Below are positions 15,823-24,833 of a DNA stretch of 64,000 bases, piece by piece (the stretch's first letter is position 1; the number at the start of each line of letters is the position of its first letter). The position numbers and the translations under genes were made by a program. Where the stretch lies: contig NZ_JACHEN010000010.1 of NCBI RefSeq assembly GCF_014205875.1, positions 1 to 64,000 on the forward strand, written 5' to 3'. The notes beneath the pieces are model-generated. The model saw only the letters and a list, made by a program, of their open reading frames with translations, was not told where the DNA came from and made no database searches. Source of the DNA: Anaerosolibacter carboniphilus (GTDB lineage Bacteria > Bacillota > Clostridia > Peptostreptococcales > Thermotaleaceae).

Positions 15823-18273
15823 ATGAAAAAGCGATTTGAGAAGATTGGAAGAGGAAATAAGATTGTTTACATGATTTGGTGTCTGCTGATTGGATTGATT
15901 GGCAGCATTTTGCTGTACGGATGGCAGCGGGATTTTGATGAGACTTCCTTTGATGTGAATCGTGTATATGATCATATTAAAGAGCTTTCGTCTCCCCAAT
16001 ATAATGGTCGTTTACCAGGGACAGAGGGGAATCAACTGGCCCTAACATACATTGAGAATTACTTTAAAGAAATAGGAGTAGAACCTGGTGGAGAAGGGGA
16101 CGGTTACTACCAGGATTTTGAGCACATGGTGGCTTCTTATAATGAAAAGCCTTATTTTCGTATCATCGATTCGAATGGGAATCTCTTGCAGGAATACAAT
16201 ATACGGGAGCATTACAGAGATTCTTTTGAGGGAAGAGGAGACATAGAGGGAGATTTGCTTTACATACCGATGCATATTCGAAATTACTCGGAAGAGGAGA
16301 TCAAAGGAAAGATACTCTTGGTAGATATTGCAGTAGACGAAGAATATATAGACTATGCAAAGAACCATGGAGCAAAGGCAATCGTTGCTACCATATACGA
16401 TCGTGATTGGAGATTAGATCCACGTAGAAGGATTGAGCCGATACGAATGATGAAAGGTTCGGGGAATCTATATAGACTAGAGGATCCAGGAATCATCCTC
16501 CATTATGTGGAAATACCTACATTTGTGGATTTGAAGCGTTATGCAGAAAATAAATATAGGGCTGAGATTGGATATTATTATGCTTTTCAGAATATAAGGA
16601 TTTCAAATATCCTAGGAAAAGTCCAAGGGAAAAATCCAGACGCAGGCTATGTGATCATTTCGGCTCATATAGACCATGTGGGAGCTGATTATGATGGGCG
16701 TTATTTTCCCGGCGCGCTGGATGATGCATCAGGAACCGCAATGATGATGGAGATAGCTAGGGTGATCAAAGCTCAAAAATCACCGCCAGAAAAAACAATG
16801 ATATTCGCTGGATGGAATAATGAAGAGGGTGGGATTGCAGGGTCTAGATACTATACAAATCATCCCATTTACTCCCTTGAGAAGACTCAGATGATCCAAC
16901 TGGATTGTATAGGATCTGTGACGATGCAGGAAATTGACTTCGCTTCAGCAGGTGAAAAAGGAGTGATACTGCAGAATAAGTTTAAGCAGCTGGCAGATTT
17001 ACGGGAAATCAAGGCGATAGAAAGCAATTTCTTATCCAGTGATCATGCACCTTTCATTGAAAAAAGAGTCCCGGCTGTGCTCATTGAAGACAATTTTCAA
17101 AACATTGTTCAAAGGCATCATATCCATACCTATAAAGACGATATCAACAATATCAGCAAAGAAAATTTATCAAAGGTGGCTGTCATCCTGCTGGATTATA
17201 TCAAAGGGGAAGTCTATGGGGATTTTCTGCCTGACTACTTAGAAACGATAGAGTGGATTTTTTTAGGGGGATTGGCCTTATTCGGCATCATCATTTATAT
17301 TATCTATTATTTGAGTAAAACAAACCCAGCTGGGGCTATTGGAAATTTAAGAATAGAAGACATATACTATGCAACACCCTTTCGGTTGTTGGCAAAGTGT
17401 TATCATTATATTTCTCTTATGACTATCGTTGTATTTATTCTGGTGTTTGTCGCCAATATTCCTACAAATTTCAATTTAATGATTGACCAAGGAAATGTAT
17501 ATACGAACCTTTCGATTCCTCTGACGGTGAAAAAGAGTGTGTTGTATATGAGAGGCTTATTTGCCAACGGATTCGGCAAATCAGCAGGGAAAGTGGATAT
17601 TATGGAGATTGTATTGAACTCTTTTGGTAAAAGCATGATGCTGATTCTTTCAACCTTGATCCTCTCAACAATTATAGGGGTCGTAAAGGGGATTTTAGAT
17701 GGTTATCGGGATACGAAAAATGGTATGCTCAGAACCATGGGAACATTGGCGGCCCTATCAATACCTGATGTTCTTATCGTAATTGCCATTCAAATCATGG
17801 TGGCTTATATGTATAAACATAATATCCTCACACCCCTTATGACAAAGGAGCTGATGAGAAAGTTCATTCTTCCCATGATCTGCCTATCTGTCGTTCCCTC
17901 TGTATATATATCAAGAATTACAACGGTGGTGCTTCATGAGGAAATGAAAAAAAGTTATGTGAAGGCTGCGAGGGCAAAAGGGCTTTCGAGATACAAGGTA
18001 CTGGTACAGCATTTGTTGATCGGTGTAATCATGAAGGTGATCGATTCTTTATCTTCAGTAATACCTATCATTATTTCAAATCTAATTATTGTAGAATACT
18101 TTTTTCATTATCCAGGTGTCATTTATATGTTGCTGAAAGTATATCAAGAAAATGACCAGGCAACATTTTTAGGTCTATCTCTATCGTTAGGGCTGATGTA
18201 TGTTGTCTTCAATATAGGGTTTACCGTACTATCATTTATCGTAAATCCCCTAAAAAGGGAGGGTATTCAATGA
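15823..18273 (+). CDS. M28 metallopeptidase fused to DppB/OppB-type permease
   Basis: This 816-aa protein is a fusion. Segment 1 is a membrane anchor (about 14-35). Segment 2 is an extracellular region (about 36-470) made of an M28 zinc-aminopeptidase domain with a PA-like insertion (about 130-265). All M28 ligands are visible: H282 (with D284) in HIDH, D300 in GALDDASG, E334/E335 in NNEEGG, D361 in QLDCIG and H435 in HIHTYKDD. It should therefore be catalytically active. Segment 3 (about 476-816) is a binding-protein-dependent transport permease with the cytoplasmic EAA loop YVKAARAKGLSRYKVLVQHLL. The predicted topology places the peptidase outside, next to the channel. It overlaps the next gene by 4 bp (ATGA). 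I infer that it trims peptides at the cell surface and passes products to the permease. The fusion is continuous with no frameshift. Confidence 0.88.
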   Translation: MKKRFEKIGRGNKIVYMIWCLLIGLIGSILLYGWQRDFDETSFDVNRVYDHIKELSSPQYNGRLPGTEGNQLALTYIENYFKEIGVEPGGEGDGYYQDFEHMVASYNEKPYFRIIDSNGNLLQEYNIREHYRDSFEGRGDIEGDLLYIPMHIRNYSEEEIKGKILLVDIAVDEEYIDYAKNHGAKAIVATIYDRDWRLDPRRRIEPIRMMKGSGNLYRLEDPGIILHYVEIPTFVDLKRYAENKYRAEIGYYYAFQNIRISNILGKVQGKNPDAGYVIISAHIDHVGADYDGRYFPGALDDASGTAMMMEIARVIKAQKSPPEKTMIFAGWNNEEGGIAGSRYYTNHPIYSLEKTQMIQLDCIGSVTMQEIDFASAGEKGVILQNKFKQLADLREIKAIESNFLSSDHAPFIEKRVPAVLIEDNFQNIVQRHHIHTYKDDINNISKENLSKVAVILLDYIKGEVYGDFLPDYLETIEWIFLGGLALFGIIIYIIYYLSKTNPAGAIGNLRIEDIYYATPFRLLAKCYHYISLMTIVVFILVFVANIPTNFNLMIDQGNVYTNLSIPLTVKKSVLYMRGLFANGFGKSAGKVDIMEIVLNSFGKSMMLILSTLILSTIIGVVKGILDGYRDTKNGMLRTMGTLAALSIPDVLIVIAIQIMVAYMYKHNILTPLMTKELMRKFILPMICLSVVPSVYISRITTVVLHEEMKKSYVKAARAKGLSRYKVLVQHLLIGVIMKVIDSLSSVIPIIISNLIIVEYFFHYPGVIYMLLKVYQENDQATFLGLSLSLGLMYVVFNIGFTVLSFIVNPLKREGIQ

Positions 18274-20576
18274 AGAAAATAAACCTGTCTCTTTTGATAG
18301 GAAGCTGCATTTTAATCGTATTGATCTTTGCCATGTTTTTTTCTCATCTACTGACGGATATAAACCCCTATAACACTCAAACCATGCGGTCATGGAATTA
18401 TGAGAATGGAGATTTAAATTTGCAGGCGCCACCATACCCGCCTTCTAAAGAAAATCCTCTGGGGACTGACGAGATGGGAAGAGATGTCCTAGGTTTTATT
18501 ATTTATGGTACGCAGCTGACCCTAACGATTAGCATTTTGGTTGTTATGGGGAGATTTTTATTGGCTATACCGCTGGGTGTAGCAGCAGGTTTTGGCAGTT
18601 ATATTTCGAAAACGATAATCGAGCAATGCGGCATTATCTTTAGTGCACTACCAGCGCTGCTCATGGGAATCATTATTCTAAAAATGAATTTTTTTGCAAA
18701 CTTGTATAAAGAACAATCCATCATCGCTTTTGTATTGGTGCTGACAGTTATCGATTGGGCAAAGCTTGGAAAGATGATTATGGAAAGGGTACAAGAAATT
18801 TTAGCAAAGCCTTTTATCAAAGGAGAAATTGCCATTGGAAAGAGTAAAATGGAGATTTCTTTGGAAAATGTAATTCCCCATTTGACGACGGAACTAGTAA
18901 TACTATTTTTCATGGAGATTGCACGGGTTTTAACCATGATGATGCAATTTGGTATCTTTGGTGTATTTGTTGGAAATATGGGATTTATAGCAGATACAGA
19001 GGGGGGGCAGACCTCATTTTTAAACCTCAGTTATGAGCCAGAATGGGCAAGCATGCTAGGAAGCGCAAGAAATTACATTCGAACTGCTCCTTGGACTGTA
19101 TTGTTTCCTGGGATAGCTTTCTTTATTAGTATCTTAAGTTTTAACTTGATTGGAGAAGGGTTAAGGAAACAATTGCAGGAAAGAAATTCAATGTATCTAG
19201 TATATTTGAGGCGACTATTGAGCTTTAGACAGTTTGAATGGACATTAGGAAAGAAGTGGATAAGGGAGAAGGGGCATCAGGTTTTTGTTTCTGGCATCGC
19301 GTTGTTGGTATTGTTTTCTTTTATAGGCGGAACGCTGTGGCGTCAGCATATGGGTGTTTTCCAATACGAAAAGGCCAAGGACGTATTTTTCAATGAGACC
19401 TTCGATGAGGTTCTTATTGGCACAGATCAGGGTAGGGAAACAGCTGAAAATATCAGTGAAGCTCTTGCAGAAATAGGTCTAGCACCTATTGATGAAAATG
19501 GATATGTCCGTGAATATAAGACGGAAGATATTTATATTCCTATGGAAGCCAGTGTAAAGATTCAGGGAAAAGCCATGGAAAAGAAAGAATTTGTGCATGG
19601 TGAGGATTTTGTGTTTCAAAGCTTTGGCGATATGGAACTAAGTGGAAAACTCAATGATGTCACGGAGGAGGATATGCTTTCTCAGATAGATTTTTCAGAA
19701 TTTAAGGATCAGTTTTTACTTTTAGATAGTGATATTTACTCCGAAAAAGGATTTGATTACCTAGTGAAGAAAATTATGACAGAATCGGAGGCAAGGGGTG
19801 TTTTTTGTATTCTGCCAGAGGGAGAACAACTTCCTGATCCTATGGGAAAGGATGTTTATAGAGGCGCTGTCATGTGGCTGACATGGGAGATGGGAAAAGT
19901 TTTAAAATCCTTGGATGGCGGGGATGTGAAGGTAAGCTTAAAAAGTAAAAAGCTAGAGAGTATTGGCAGAAATGTTGTAGGTGTCATTCCAGGTAGTGAT
20001 CCAAAGATTGGTGAGGAAGCCATTCTTTTAGGTGTAGGATATAATTATGATCAAGCCCATAGAGAAATTGGAGAGCAGCGCATTTTATTTGCCTTGGAAC
20101 TGGCAAAAAGATTGATGCAGCAGAATCATGAAAAAAGCAGAACGGTTATTTTTGTATTTTGGGACGGGTCTTTAAGCAATCAATACAACGGTAAAATAGC
20201 CTATGGAAAGCAGCCTTTATATGATCCAGAGAAAAGTGAATTGTATATAGATTTGACCAAGATTGATACGGATATGGGAGATGCCATATATCTAGGCAGC
20301 AGGCAGGCACCTATAAGCAGATATTTTTCCTTCGCCTTCAATCATCAATTGGAAAACGAAATTCGTAAAAGAAATCTGCTTCAAAAGGAATATGTGGTAG
20401 ATATTTCTGTGGAAGGAAAGGCAGATAACTACATGGATAAGATTCTATATTATGAAGCCAACACACCGACCATCATTCTAGGGATAAAAGATGAGAACAG
20501 AGATTCAGAAAAGAAAATAACCCTGGATAAGTTAGGGGAAATTTTGTTGGAGACCATAGAAAACAATAATCATTAA
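18270..20576 (+). CDS. DppC/OppC-type permease fused to degenerate M28-like ectodomain
   Basis: This 768-aa protein begins like OppC/DppC: membrane segment at about 8-30, then the motif NPLGTDEMGRDVLGFIIYGTQLTL, and an EAA loop around FIKGEIAIGKSKMEISLENVIPHL. After the usual permease region (~330 residues) there is one extra transmembrane helix (about 348-367), then a ~400-residue extracellular domain. That domain follows the M28 pattern, with a PA-like part at about 480-520 and NVVGVIPGSDP from N568. The ligands are lost, however: the HxD motif aligns with GYNYD (590-594), and the two Glu of NNEEGG align with S634 and L635 in FWDGSLS. It is probably a pseudo-peptidase that binds peptide or pairs with the active domain of the upstream protein. 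It lies in the same operon by a 4-bp overlap. Confidence 0.82.
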   Translation: MKKINLSLLIGSCILIVLIFAMFFSHLLTDINPYNTQTMRSWNYENGDLNLQAPPYPPSKENPLGTDEMGRDVLGFIIYGTQLTLTISILVVMGRFLLAIPLGVAAGFGSYISKTIIEQCGIIFSALPALLMGIIILKMNFFANLYKEQSIIAFVLVLTVIDWAKLGKMIMERVQEILAKPFIKGEIAIGKSKMEISLENVIPHLTTELVILFFMEIARVLTMMMQFGIFGVFVGNMGFIADTEGGQTSFLNLSYEPEWASMLGSARNYIRTAPWTVLFPGIAFFISILSFNLIGEGLRKQLQERNSMYLVYLRRLLSFRQFEWTLGKKWIREKGHQVFVSGIALLVLFSFIGGTLWRQHMGVFQYEKAKDVFFNETFDEVLIGTDQGRETAENISEALAEIGLAPIDENGYVREYKTEDIYIPMEASVKIQGKAMEKKEFVHGEDFVFQSFGDMELSGKLNDVTEEDMLSQIDFSEFKDQFLLLDSDIYSEKGFDYLVKKIMTESEARGVFCILPEGEQLPDPMGKDVYRGAVMWLTWEMGKVLKSLDGGDVKVSLKSKKLESIGRNVVGVIPGSDPKIGEEAILLGVGYNYDQAHREIGEQRILFALELAKRLMQQNHEKSRTVIFVFWDGSLSNQYNGKIAYGKQPLYDPEKSELYIDLTKIDTDMGDAIYLGSRQAPISRYFSFAFNHQLENEIRKRNLLQKEYVVDISVEGKADNYMDKILYYEANTPTIILGIKDENRDSEKKITLDKLGEILLETIENNNH

Positions 20577-20592
20577 TTGGATGTGAAATGAA

Positions 20593-21564
20593 ATGTCAAA
20601 TTCAAAATTATTACAGATAAAAGATCTAAAGATATCCTTTCCCTATGGGAAAGGAAGGGTACAGGTGGTACGGGATATCAATCTGGAGGTAGAAGCGGGA
20701 GAGATCGTAGGTATTCTTGGGGAATCTGGAAGTGGAAAGACCGTTAGTTCAACCGCTGTTTTAAGATTGTCTGATGGTGATGGCAGCGTTGATGATGGAG
20801 AAATTTGGTTTTGTGATATGAATTTGTTAAACCTTTCAGAGCATGAACTGGAAAAAATCAGAGGAAAGGAAATCGCCTATATTTTTCAAGATACAGTGGC
20901 TGCCTTGAATCCTTATCGTAAAGTTGGAAAGCAGATTCAAGAAATTACGAAGGTCCATGGGCTAGATGTTGAAAAAGAGGAAATTTTAAGGGTTATGAAA
21001 GAGATTGGTTTAGATAATGCCGATCTGATATATAATATGTATCCCTTTCAATTGAGTGGTGGACAGTGTCAGAGAGTAAATATTGCCATGGCTGTTGTAT
21101 GTAGACCCAAATTGATTATTGCCGATGAACCAACCAGTGCAATCGATGCCTCTTTGCGGCGAAAGGTCTTACACCTTTTCAAGGATATTAATGAAAAATA
21201 TGGGACGGCTATCATGATCATTACCCATGATTTTGATGTAGCGAAATTCCTATGCCATAGGGTTGTGATTATGTATGGAGGACTGGTGATGGAGGAAGGT
21301 AGAGTCCAAGAAGTCTTGGAAAATCCCATTCATCCTTATACTATAGAGCTATTAAAATGTGTGGCATCGCTAAATGAAGGAGAGGAATCATTATACAGCT
21401 TAGAAGGGATGCCGCCAAACCCTTATCAACTGGGAAACCAATGTCCCTTTTATGAACGATGCAATGATCGAATCGACTTATGTAGAGAAAGCATACCACC
21501 TATGGTGGACCTACAAGGGAATAGGAGGGCTAGATGTGTCCATGCAAAATCCGATAGGGTGTAA
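20593..21564 (+). CDS. Peptide ABC transporter ATPase, OppD/DppD type
   Basis: This 323-aa ATPase has Walker A GESGSGKT, the signature LSGGQCQRVNIAMA and Walker B LIIADEPTSAID. The C-terminal oligopeptide-transporter extension (NPIHPYTIELLKCVASL...) includes four cysteines (CPFYERC, LC and RC), the cluster seen in DppD/OppD proteins. It starts 16 bp after the fused permease gene, with only a weak ribosome site (GATGTGAAATGAA) before the ATG. It should energise the M28-permease pair together with the following OppF-type subunit. Having two different ATPases and two permeases is standard for peptide importers; what is missing is the substrate-binding lipoprotein. Confidence 0.92.
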   Translation: MSNSKLLQIKDLKISFPYGKGRVQVVRDINLEVEAGEIVGILGESGSGKTVSSTAVLRLSDGDGSVDDGEIWFCDMNLLNLSEHELEKIRGKEIAYIFQDTVAALNPYRKVGKQIQEITKVHGLDVEKEEILRVMKEIGLDNADLIYNMYPFQLSGGQCQRVNIAMAVVCRPKLIIADEPTSAIDASLRRKVLHLFKDINEKYGTAIMIITHDFDVAKFLCHRVVIMYGGLVMEEGRVQEVLENPIHPYTIELLKCVASLNEGEESLYSLEGMPPNPYQLGNQCPFYERCNDRIDLCRESIPPMVDLQGNRRARCVHAKSDRV

Positions 21565-22351
21565 AGATGACATTCAAAAAGCATTGCTGGAAGTGGAAAG
21601 TCTCTCGAAGCATTATGTGGTGAAAAAGAATTTGTTTTCTCCAAAGACAGTGATAAGGGCTGTTGATCATATTTCCTTTGATATCTATGAAGGAGAGGCT
21701 TTAGGACTTATAGGTGAAAGTGGAAGTGGAAAAACGACGACAGGAGAGTTAATCCTTAGACTGATTTCAGCTGATGCAGGACGCGTGTTGTTTCAAGGAG
21801 AAGATATCTTACAGATGGGGGAAGACACTATCAGAAAAAAGAGAAAGGATATTCAGATTATTTTTCAACAAGCCCAAGAAACGCTGGACCCAAAGGCTAC
21901 TATTGCTGAACTGATTGCCGTACCATTGAGGATTCATCGGATCGTACCAGCATCAGAAATTGAGTCAGAAGTCGATAGACTATTAAATATGGTGGGGTTG
22001 ACAGGAAAAGATAAGCATAAATTTACCTACCAATTAAGCGGTGGACAAAGACAGCGAATAGGAATTGCCCGTGCCATCGCATCAAGACCTAAGTTGGTTG
22101 TTTGTGATGAGCCCGTATCCGCTTTGGATGTTTCTGTACAGGGACAGATATTGAATCTATTGATAGACCTTAAAAAAGAACTATCATTAACTTACCTATT
22201 TATTTCTCATGACCTAAAAGTGGTGCAGCATATTTGTGATCATATTGCAGTAATGTACAAAGGAAAAATACTTGAAATGGGTGAGAAGAATCAAATTATG
22301 GCGAATCCTACGCATGATTATACAAAACAATTGATAACATCGATGATATAA
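21536..22351 (+). CDS. Peptide ABC transporter ATPase, OppF/DppF type
   Basis: This 271-aa ATPase has Walker A GESGSGKTTTGELIL, the signature LSGGQRQRIGIARA, Walker B VVCDEPVSALDVSVQ and the short C-terminal ending ANPTHDYTKQL typical of OppF/DppF. I prefer the GTG at 21536, with AGGAGGG 6 nt upstream; the ATG at 21542 is an alternative with 12-nt spacing. The start lies within oppD (29-bp overlap), so the two are coupled. It completes the transporter operon. I see no obvious terminator after it; a new promoter-like TATAAT occurs at 22416-22421 before the aminotransferase gene. Confidence 0.92.
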   Translation: MSMQNPIGCKDDIQKALLEVESLSKHYVVKKNLFSPKTVIRAVDHISFDIYEGEALGLIGESGSGKTTTGELILRLISADAGRVLFQGEDILQMGEDTIRKKRKDIQIIFQQAQETLDPKATIAELIAVPLRIHRIVPASEIESEVDRLLNMVGLTGKDKHKFTYQLSGGQRQRIGIARAIASRPKLVVCDEPVSALDVSVQGQILNLLIDLKKELSLTYLFISHDLKVVQHICDHIAVMYKGKILEMGEKNQIMANPTHDYTKQLITSMI

Positions 22352-22459
22352 AGAGTTTCCCTGCTAAAATAGATTTTCATTGGTAATCAACTGGTAAAAT
22401 AAGAGGTTTTTAGGGTATAATACTAGTGTAGACAATGACTAAAATTTTGAGGTGACAAC

Positions 22460-23296
22460 ATGAAACGAGAGGCAGTGCTAGATTTTTATATAGCAAATGG
22501 GGTTTTGTATGATACGGAAGAAGATCATATATTTCAAAGTATACAGTCCCAAAGCATATATGAGGTAATCCGTGTAATGGATAAGGTGCCTTTGTACGTA
22601 GAGGATCATCTGGAGAGAATGAGAAAATCCGCAGAGCTTTTGGACTATAGGATTCATAAGAGCGATCAAGAAATCATGGGTGAGATGGCAGCGCTGATCG
22701 AAGCAAATAAATTTCCAAATATGAATATAAAATGGCTATGTAGTGGCTTCGACAAGGAAGAACAGCTATTTCTTCAATATTTTGTCGAAAGCCATTATCC
22801 AGAAAGACAGGTTTACGAGAATGGCATCCATACGATTTTTTTTCATTCAGAGCGGGAAAATCCAAATGCGAAGGTTATGAATTTGGATTTGAGAAAGAGA
22901 ATTAATGAGAAGATGAGCCTAGAGGGAGCCTTTGAAGCCATATTGATCAATCAGGATGGGTACATTACGGAAGGCAGTCGTTCTAATATATTCTTTGTGA
23001 AGGGAGATCAGGTCTATACGGCTCCACCGGGTGAAGTGCTCTTGGGCGTGACGAGGACACGAATCATGGAGGTTTGTAAAAAACTAGACATAAAAGTAAT
23101 TGAACAGCATATCCATGAAACAGAGATCTCTCAAATGGAAGGTGCTTTTATGACAGGAACATCTGTCAATGTATTGCCGATTCGAAGTACAGGGGATCAT
23201 GTATATGCCAGTGTGCATCATTCGATTACGGAAAGAATTGCCCAAGGATATGAGGAAGATATGGAAACATATAGGAAATCCTGTGGAATATGTTAA
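22460..23296 (+). CDS. Class IV aminotransferase (branched-chain or D-amino-acid type)
   Basis: This 278-aa PLP enzyme has the fold-type IV pattern. An N-terminal domain with SIYEVIRVMDKVPLYVEDHLERM is followed by the PLP-lysine region NAKVMNLDLRKR (K138 is the likely Schiff-base Lys), then ITEGSRSNIFFVKGD and the phosphate-binding VLLGVTRTRIMEVC and MTGTSVNVLPI. These motifs are shared by IlvE, D-alanine aminotransferase and aminodeoxychorismate lyase, so the precise substrate is open. GAGGTGACAAC precedes the ATG. Its position right after a peptide importer fits use of imported amino acids, but the 108-bp gap with its own TATAAT suggests independent expression. Confidence 0.8.
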   Translation: MKREAVLDFYIANGVLYDTEEDHIFQSIQSQSIYEVIRVMDKVPLYVEDHLERMRKSAELLDYRIHKSDQEIMGEMAALIEANKFPNMNIKWLCSGFDKEEQLFLQYFVESHYPERQVYENGIHTIFFHSERENPNAKVMNLDLRKRINEKMSLEGAFEAILINQDGYITEGSRSNIFFVKGDQVYTAPPGEVLLGVTRTRIMEVCKKLDIKVIEQHIHETEISQMEGAFMTGTSVNVLPIRSTGDHVYASVHHSITERIAQGYEEDMETYRKSCGIC

Positions 23297-23335
23297 GGAT
23301 CGAATAAGAAAGATTTTAGAGGGATATATAGGTTT

Positions 23336-23358
23336 GCCGGGTCTTATGCCCGGCTTTC
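23336..23358 (+). terminator. GC-rich hairpin, probable terminator
   Basis: GCCGGG (23336-23341) pairs with CCCGGC (23349-23354) around a 7-nt loop and is followed by TTTCAGCTTTT. It lies 40 bp after the aminotransferase stop codon. Confidence 0.5.
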
Positions 23359-23381
23359 AGCTTTTAAGCGATGTGATAAAT

Positions 23382-23409
23382 TTGCAATGGAAGAAAATGA
23401 TGGTATAAT
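23382..23409 (+). promoter_or_regulatory. Promoter upstream of ctpA
   Basis: TTGCAA (23382-23387) and TATAAT (23404-23409) are separated by 16 bp. Confidence 0.5.
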
Positions 23410-23575
23410 AAATAAGGAAAAATGCTTTTAATGATATTTTAAGCATCTTACTGTTGTGGTCGATGAAAAGAGTATAAAATATTGTTATATTCAGGTCAGG
23501 TGAGGAATAATATAAATTATGCTGATGAATCCACGCAAACAGTACCAATTATTTTTGAATGAGGTGAAGCATAAT

Positions 23576-24796
23576 ATGATCAGTAGAAAGAATGCCATAT
23601 TGGGTGCCATGATTTTGGTACTGCTAACCAGTGTGATTACTTTTACCCTTACAAATGTTTTTGCTTTGAGCATAGGGGAGAAAGTTATTATTACGAAGAA
23701 GAATTATGATTATTACAAGGATATATCAAAAAGCTACAGCAAGGTCCTCAGCTTGAAGGAATTCATCGAGACCAATTACTATAAGGAAGTGGATGAAAGC
23801 AAGGTTGAGGATGGCATCATAAAGGGACTATTTCAATCTTTAGAAGATCCATATTCTGTCTATATGAGTAAAAAAGAATTTGACGATTTTATGACCCATA
23901 CAAAGGGAACCTATGGGGGGATTGGTGTTATCATGACCCCTGGAGAAGATGGCTACATTACGGTAGTATCTCCCATCGAAGATACGCCTGGAGAGCGGGC
24001 AGGTCTGAAATCTGGGGATAAGATATTAAAAGTAAATGGAAAAGAGTATTCTGGTGAAAAATTGGATGAGGCAGTGGCTATCATAAAGGGTGACCCTGGC
24101 ACCAAGGTGACTTTAACGGTTTATCGAGAAGGGAAAAATCAACCCTTCGATGTGGAAATTGTTCGAGAAGAGATTCGCTTAAAGACTGTAAAATCTCGAA
24201 TGTTGGAGAATGATTTAGGATATATACGAATCACCATGTTCGATGAGATGACATCGGAAGATTTTAAGACCCAGTTAACCCAGTTGCAAAAGCAGAACAT
24301 GAAAGGCTTGATCATCGACTTAAGGAATAATCCAGGAGGGCTTCTAGACCAGTGCGTAAAGATCGCCGATGAATTATTAGGAAAGACAGTGGTGGTCTAT
24401 ACCCAGGATCGTTCTGGTGAAAGGGAATACGAGTATTCTAATGCTGGAAAAATAGAGGTTCCCTATGTACTTCTGGTAAACAAAGGAAGTGCCAGCGCAT
24501 CGGAGATTTTATCAGGTGCAGTAAAGGATACAAAATCAGGAACCCTTATTGGAACTACTACCTTTGGAAAAGGATTGGTTCAGAGAGTGAAAGCTTTAGA
24601 GGATGGAACAGGATTCAAACTCACTACATCCCAATACTTCACACCTAATGGGGTCTATATCCATGGGAAAGGCATTGAACCAGATATTGTAGTGGAAGTA
24701 CCTGAGGATGAGACAGCGCAAGAGGAAGTAAAAGATGCAGATGATATTCAGCTTCAGAAGGGGATTGAAGTATTAAGGCAAAAATTGGCGAAATAA
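23576..24796 (+). CDS. ctpA: Carboxy-terminal processing peptidase (S41)
   Basis: This 406-aa membrane-anchored serine protease acts outside the membrane. It has one N-terminal transmembrane helix (about 8-30), a PDZ domain (about 85-165, TYGGIGVIM to VTLTVYREG) and the S41 catalytic domain. The catalytic Ser is in GSASASE (S307 by comparison with Tsp) and the Lys is K332 in TFGKG; the 25-residue spacing equals Tsp S430/K455. I choose the ATG at 23576 because GAGGTGA lies 8 nt upstream; a frame from 23519 has no ribosome site. In Bacillus, ctpB lies between ftsEX and minJ. Here ftsEX is 15 kb upstream, and the MinJ-like gene is 10.6 kb downstream, past the glycogen operon. Confidence 0.93.
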   Translation: MISRKNAILGAMILVLLTSVITFTLTNVFALSIGEKVIITKKNYDYYKDISKSYSKVLSLKEFIETNYYKEVDESKVEDGIIKGLFQSLEDPYSVYMSKKEFDDFMTHTKGTYGGIGVIMTPGEDGYITVVSPIEDTPGERAGLKSGDKILKVNGKEYSGEKLDEAVAIIKGDPGTKVTLTVYREGKNQPFDVEIVREEIRLKTVKSRMLENDLGYIRITMFDEMTSEDFKTQLTQLQKQNMKGLIIDLRNNPGGLLDQCVKIADELLGKTVVVYTQDRSGEREYEYSNAGKIEVPYVLLVNKGSASASEILSGAVKDTKSGTLIGTTTFGKGLVQRVKALEDGTGFKLTTSQYFTPNGVYIHGKGIEPDIVVEVPEDETAQEEVKDADDIQLQKGIEVLRQKLAK

Positions 24797-24800
24797 TAGA

Positions 24801-24833
24801 AATAGTGCAGAAGTTTATAGCTTCTGCACTATT
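24801..24833. terminator. Bidirectional terminator with stop codon in loop
   Basis: AATAGTGCAGAAG (24801-24813) pairs perfectly with 24821-24833. The 7-nt loop contains the stop codon (24815-24817) of the minus-strand GH13 gene, so the last codons of that gene form one arm. It separates ctpA from the convergent glycogen operon. Confidence 0.75.
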
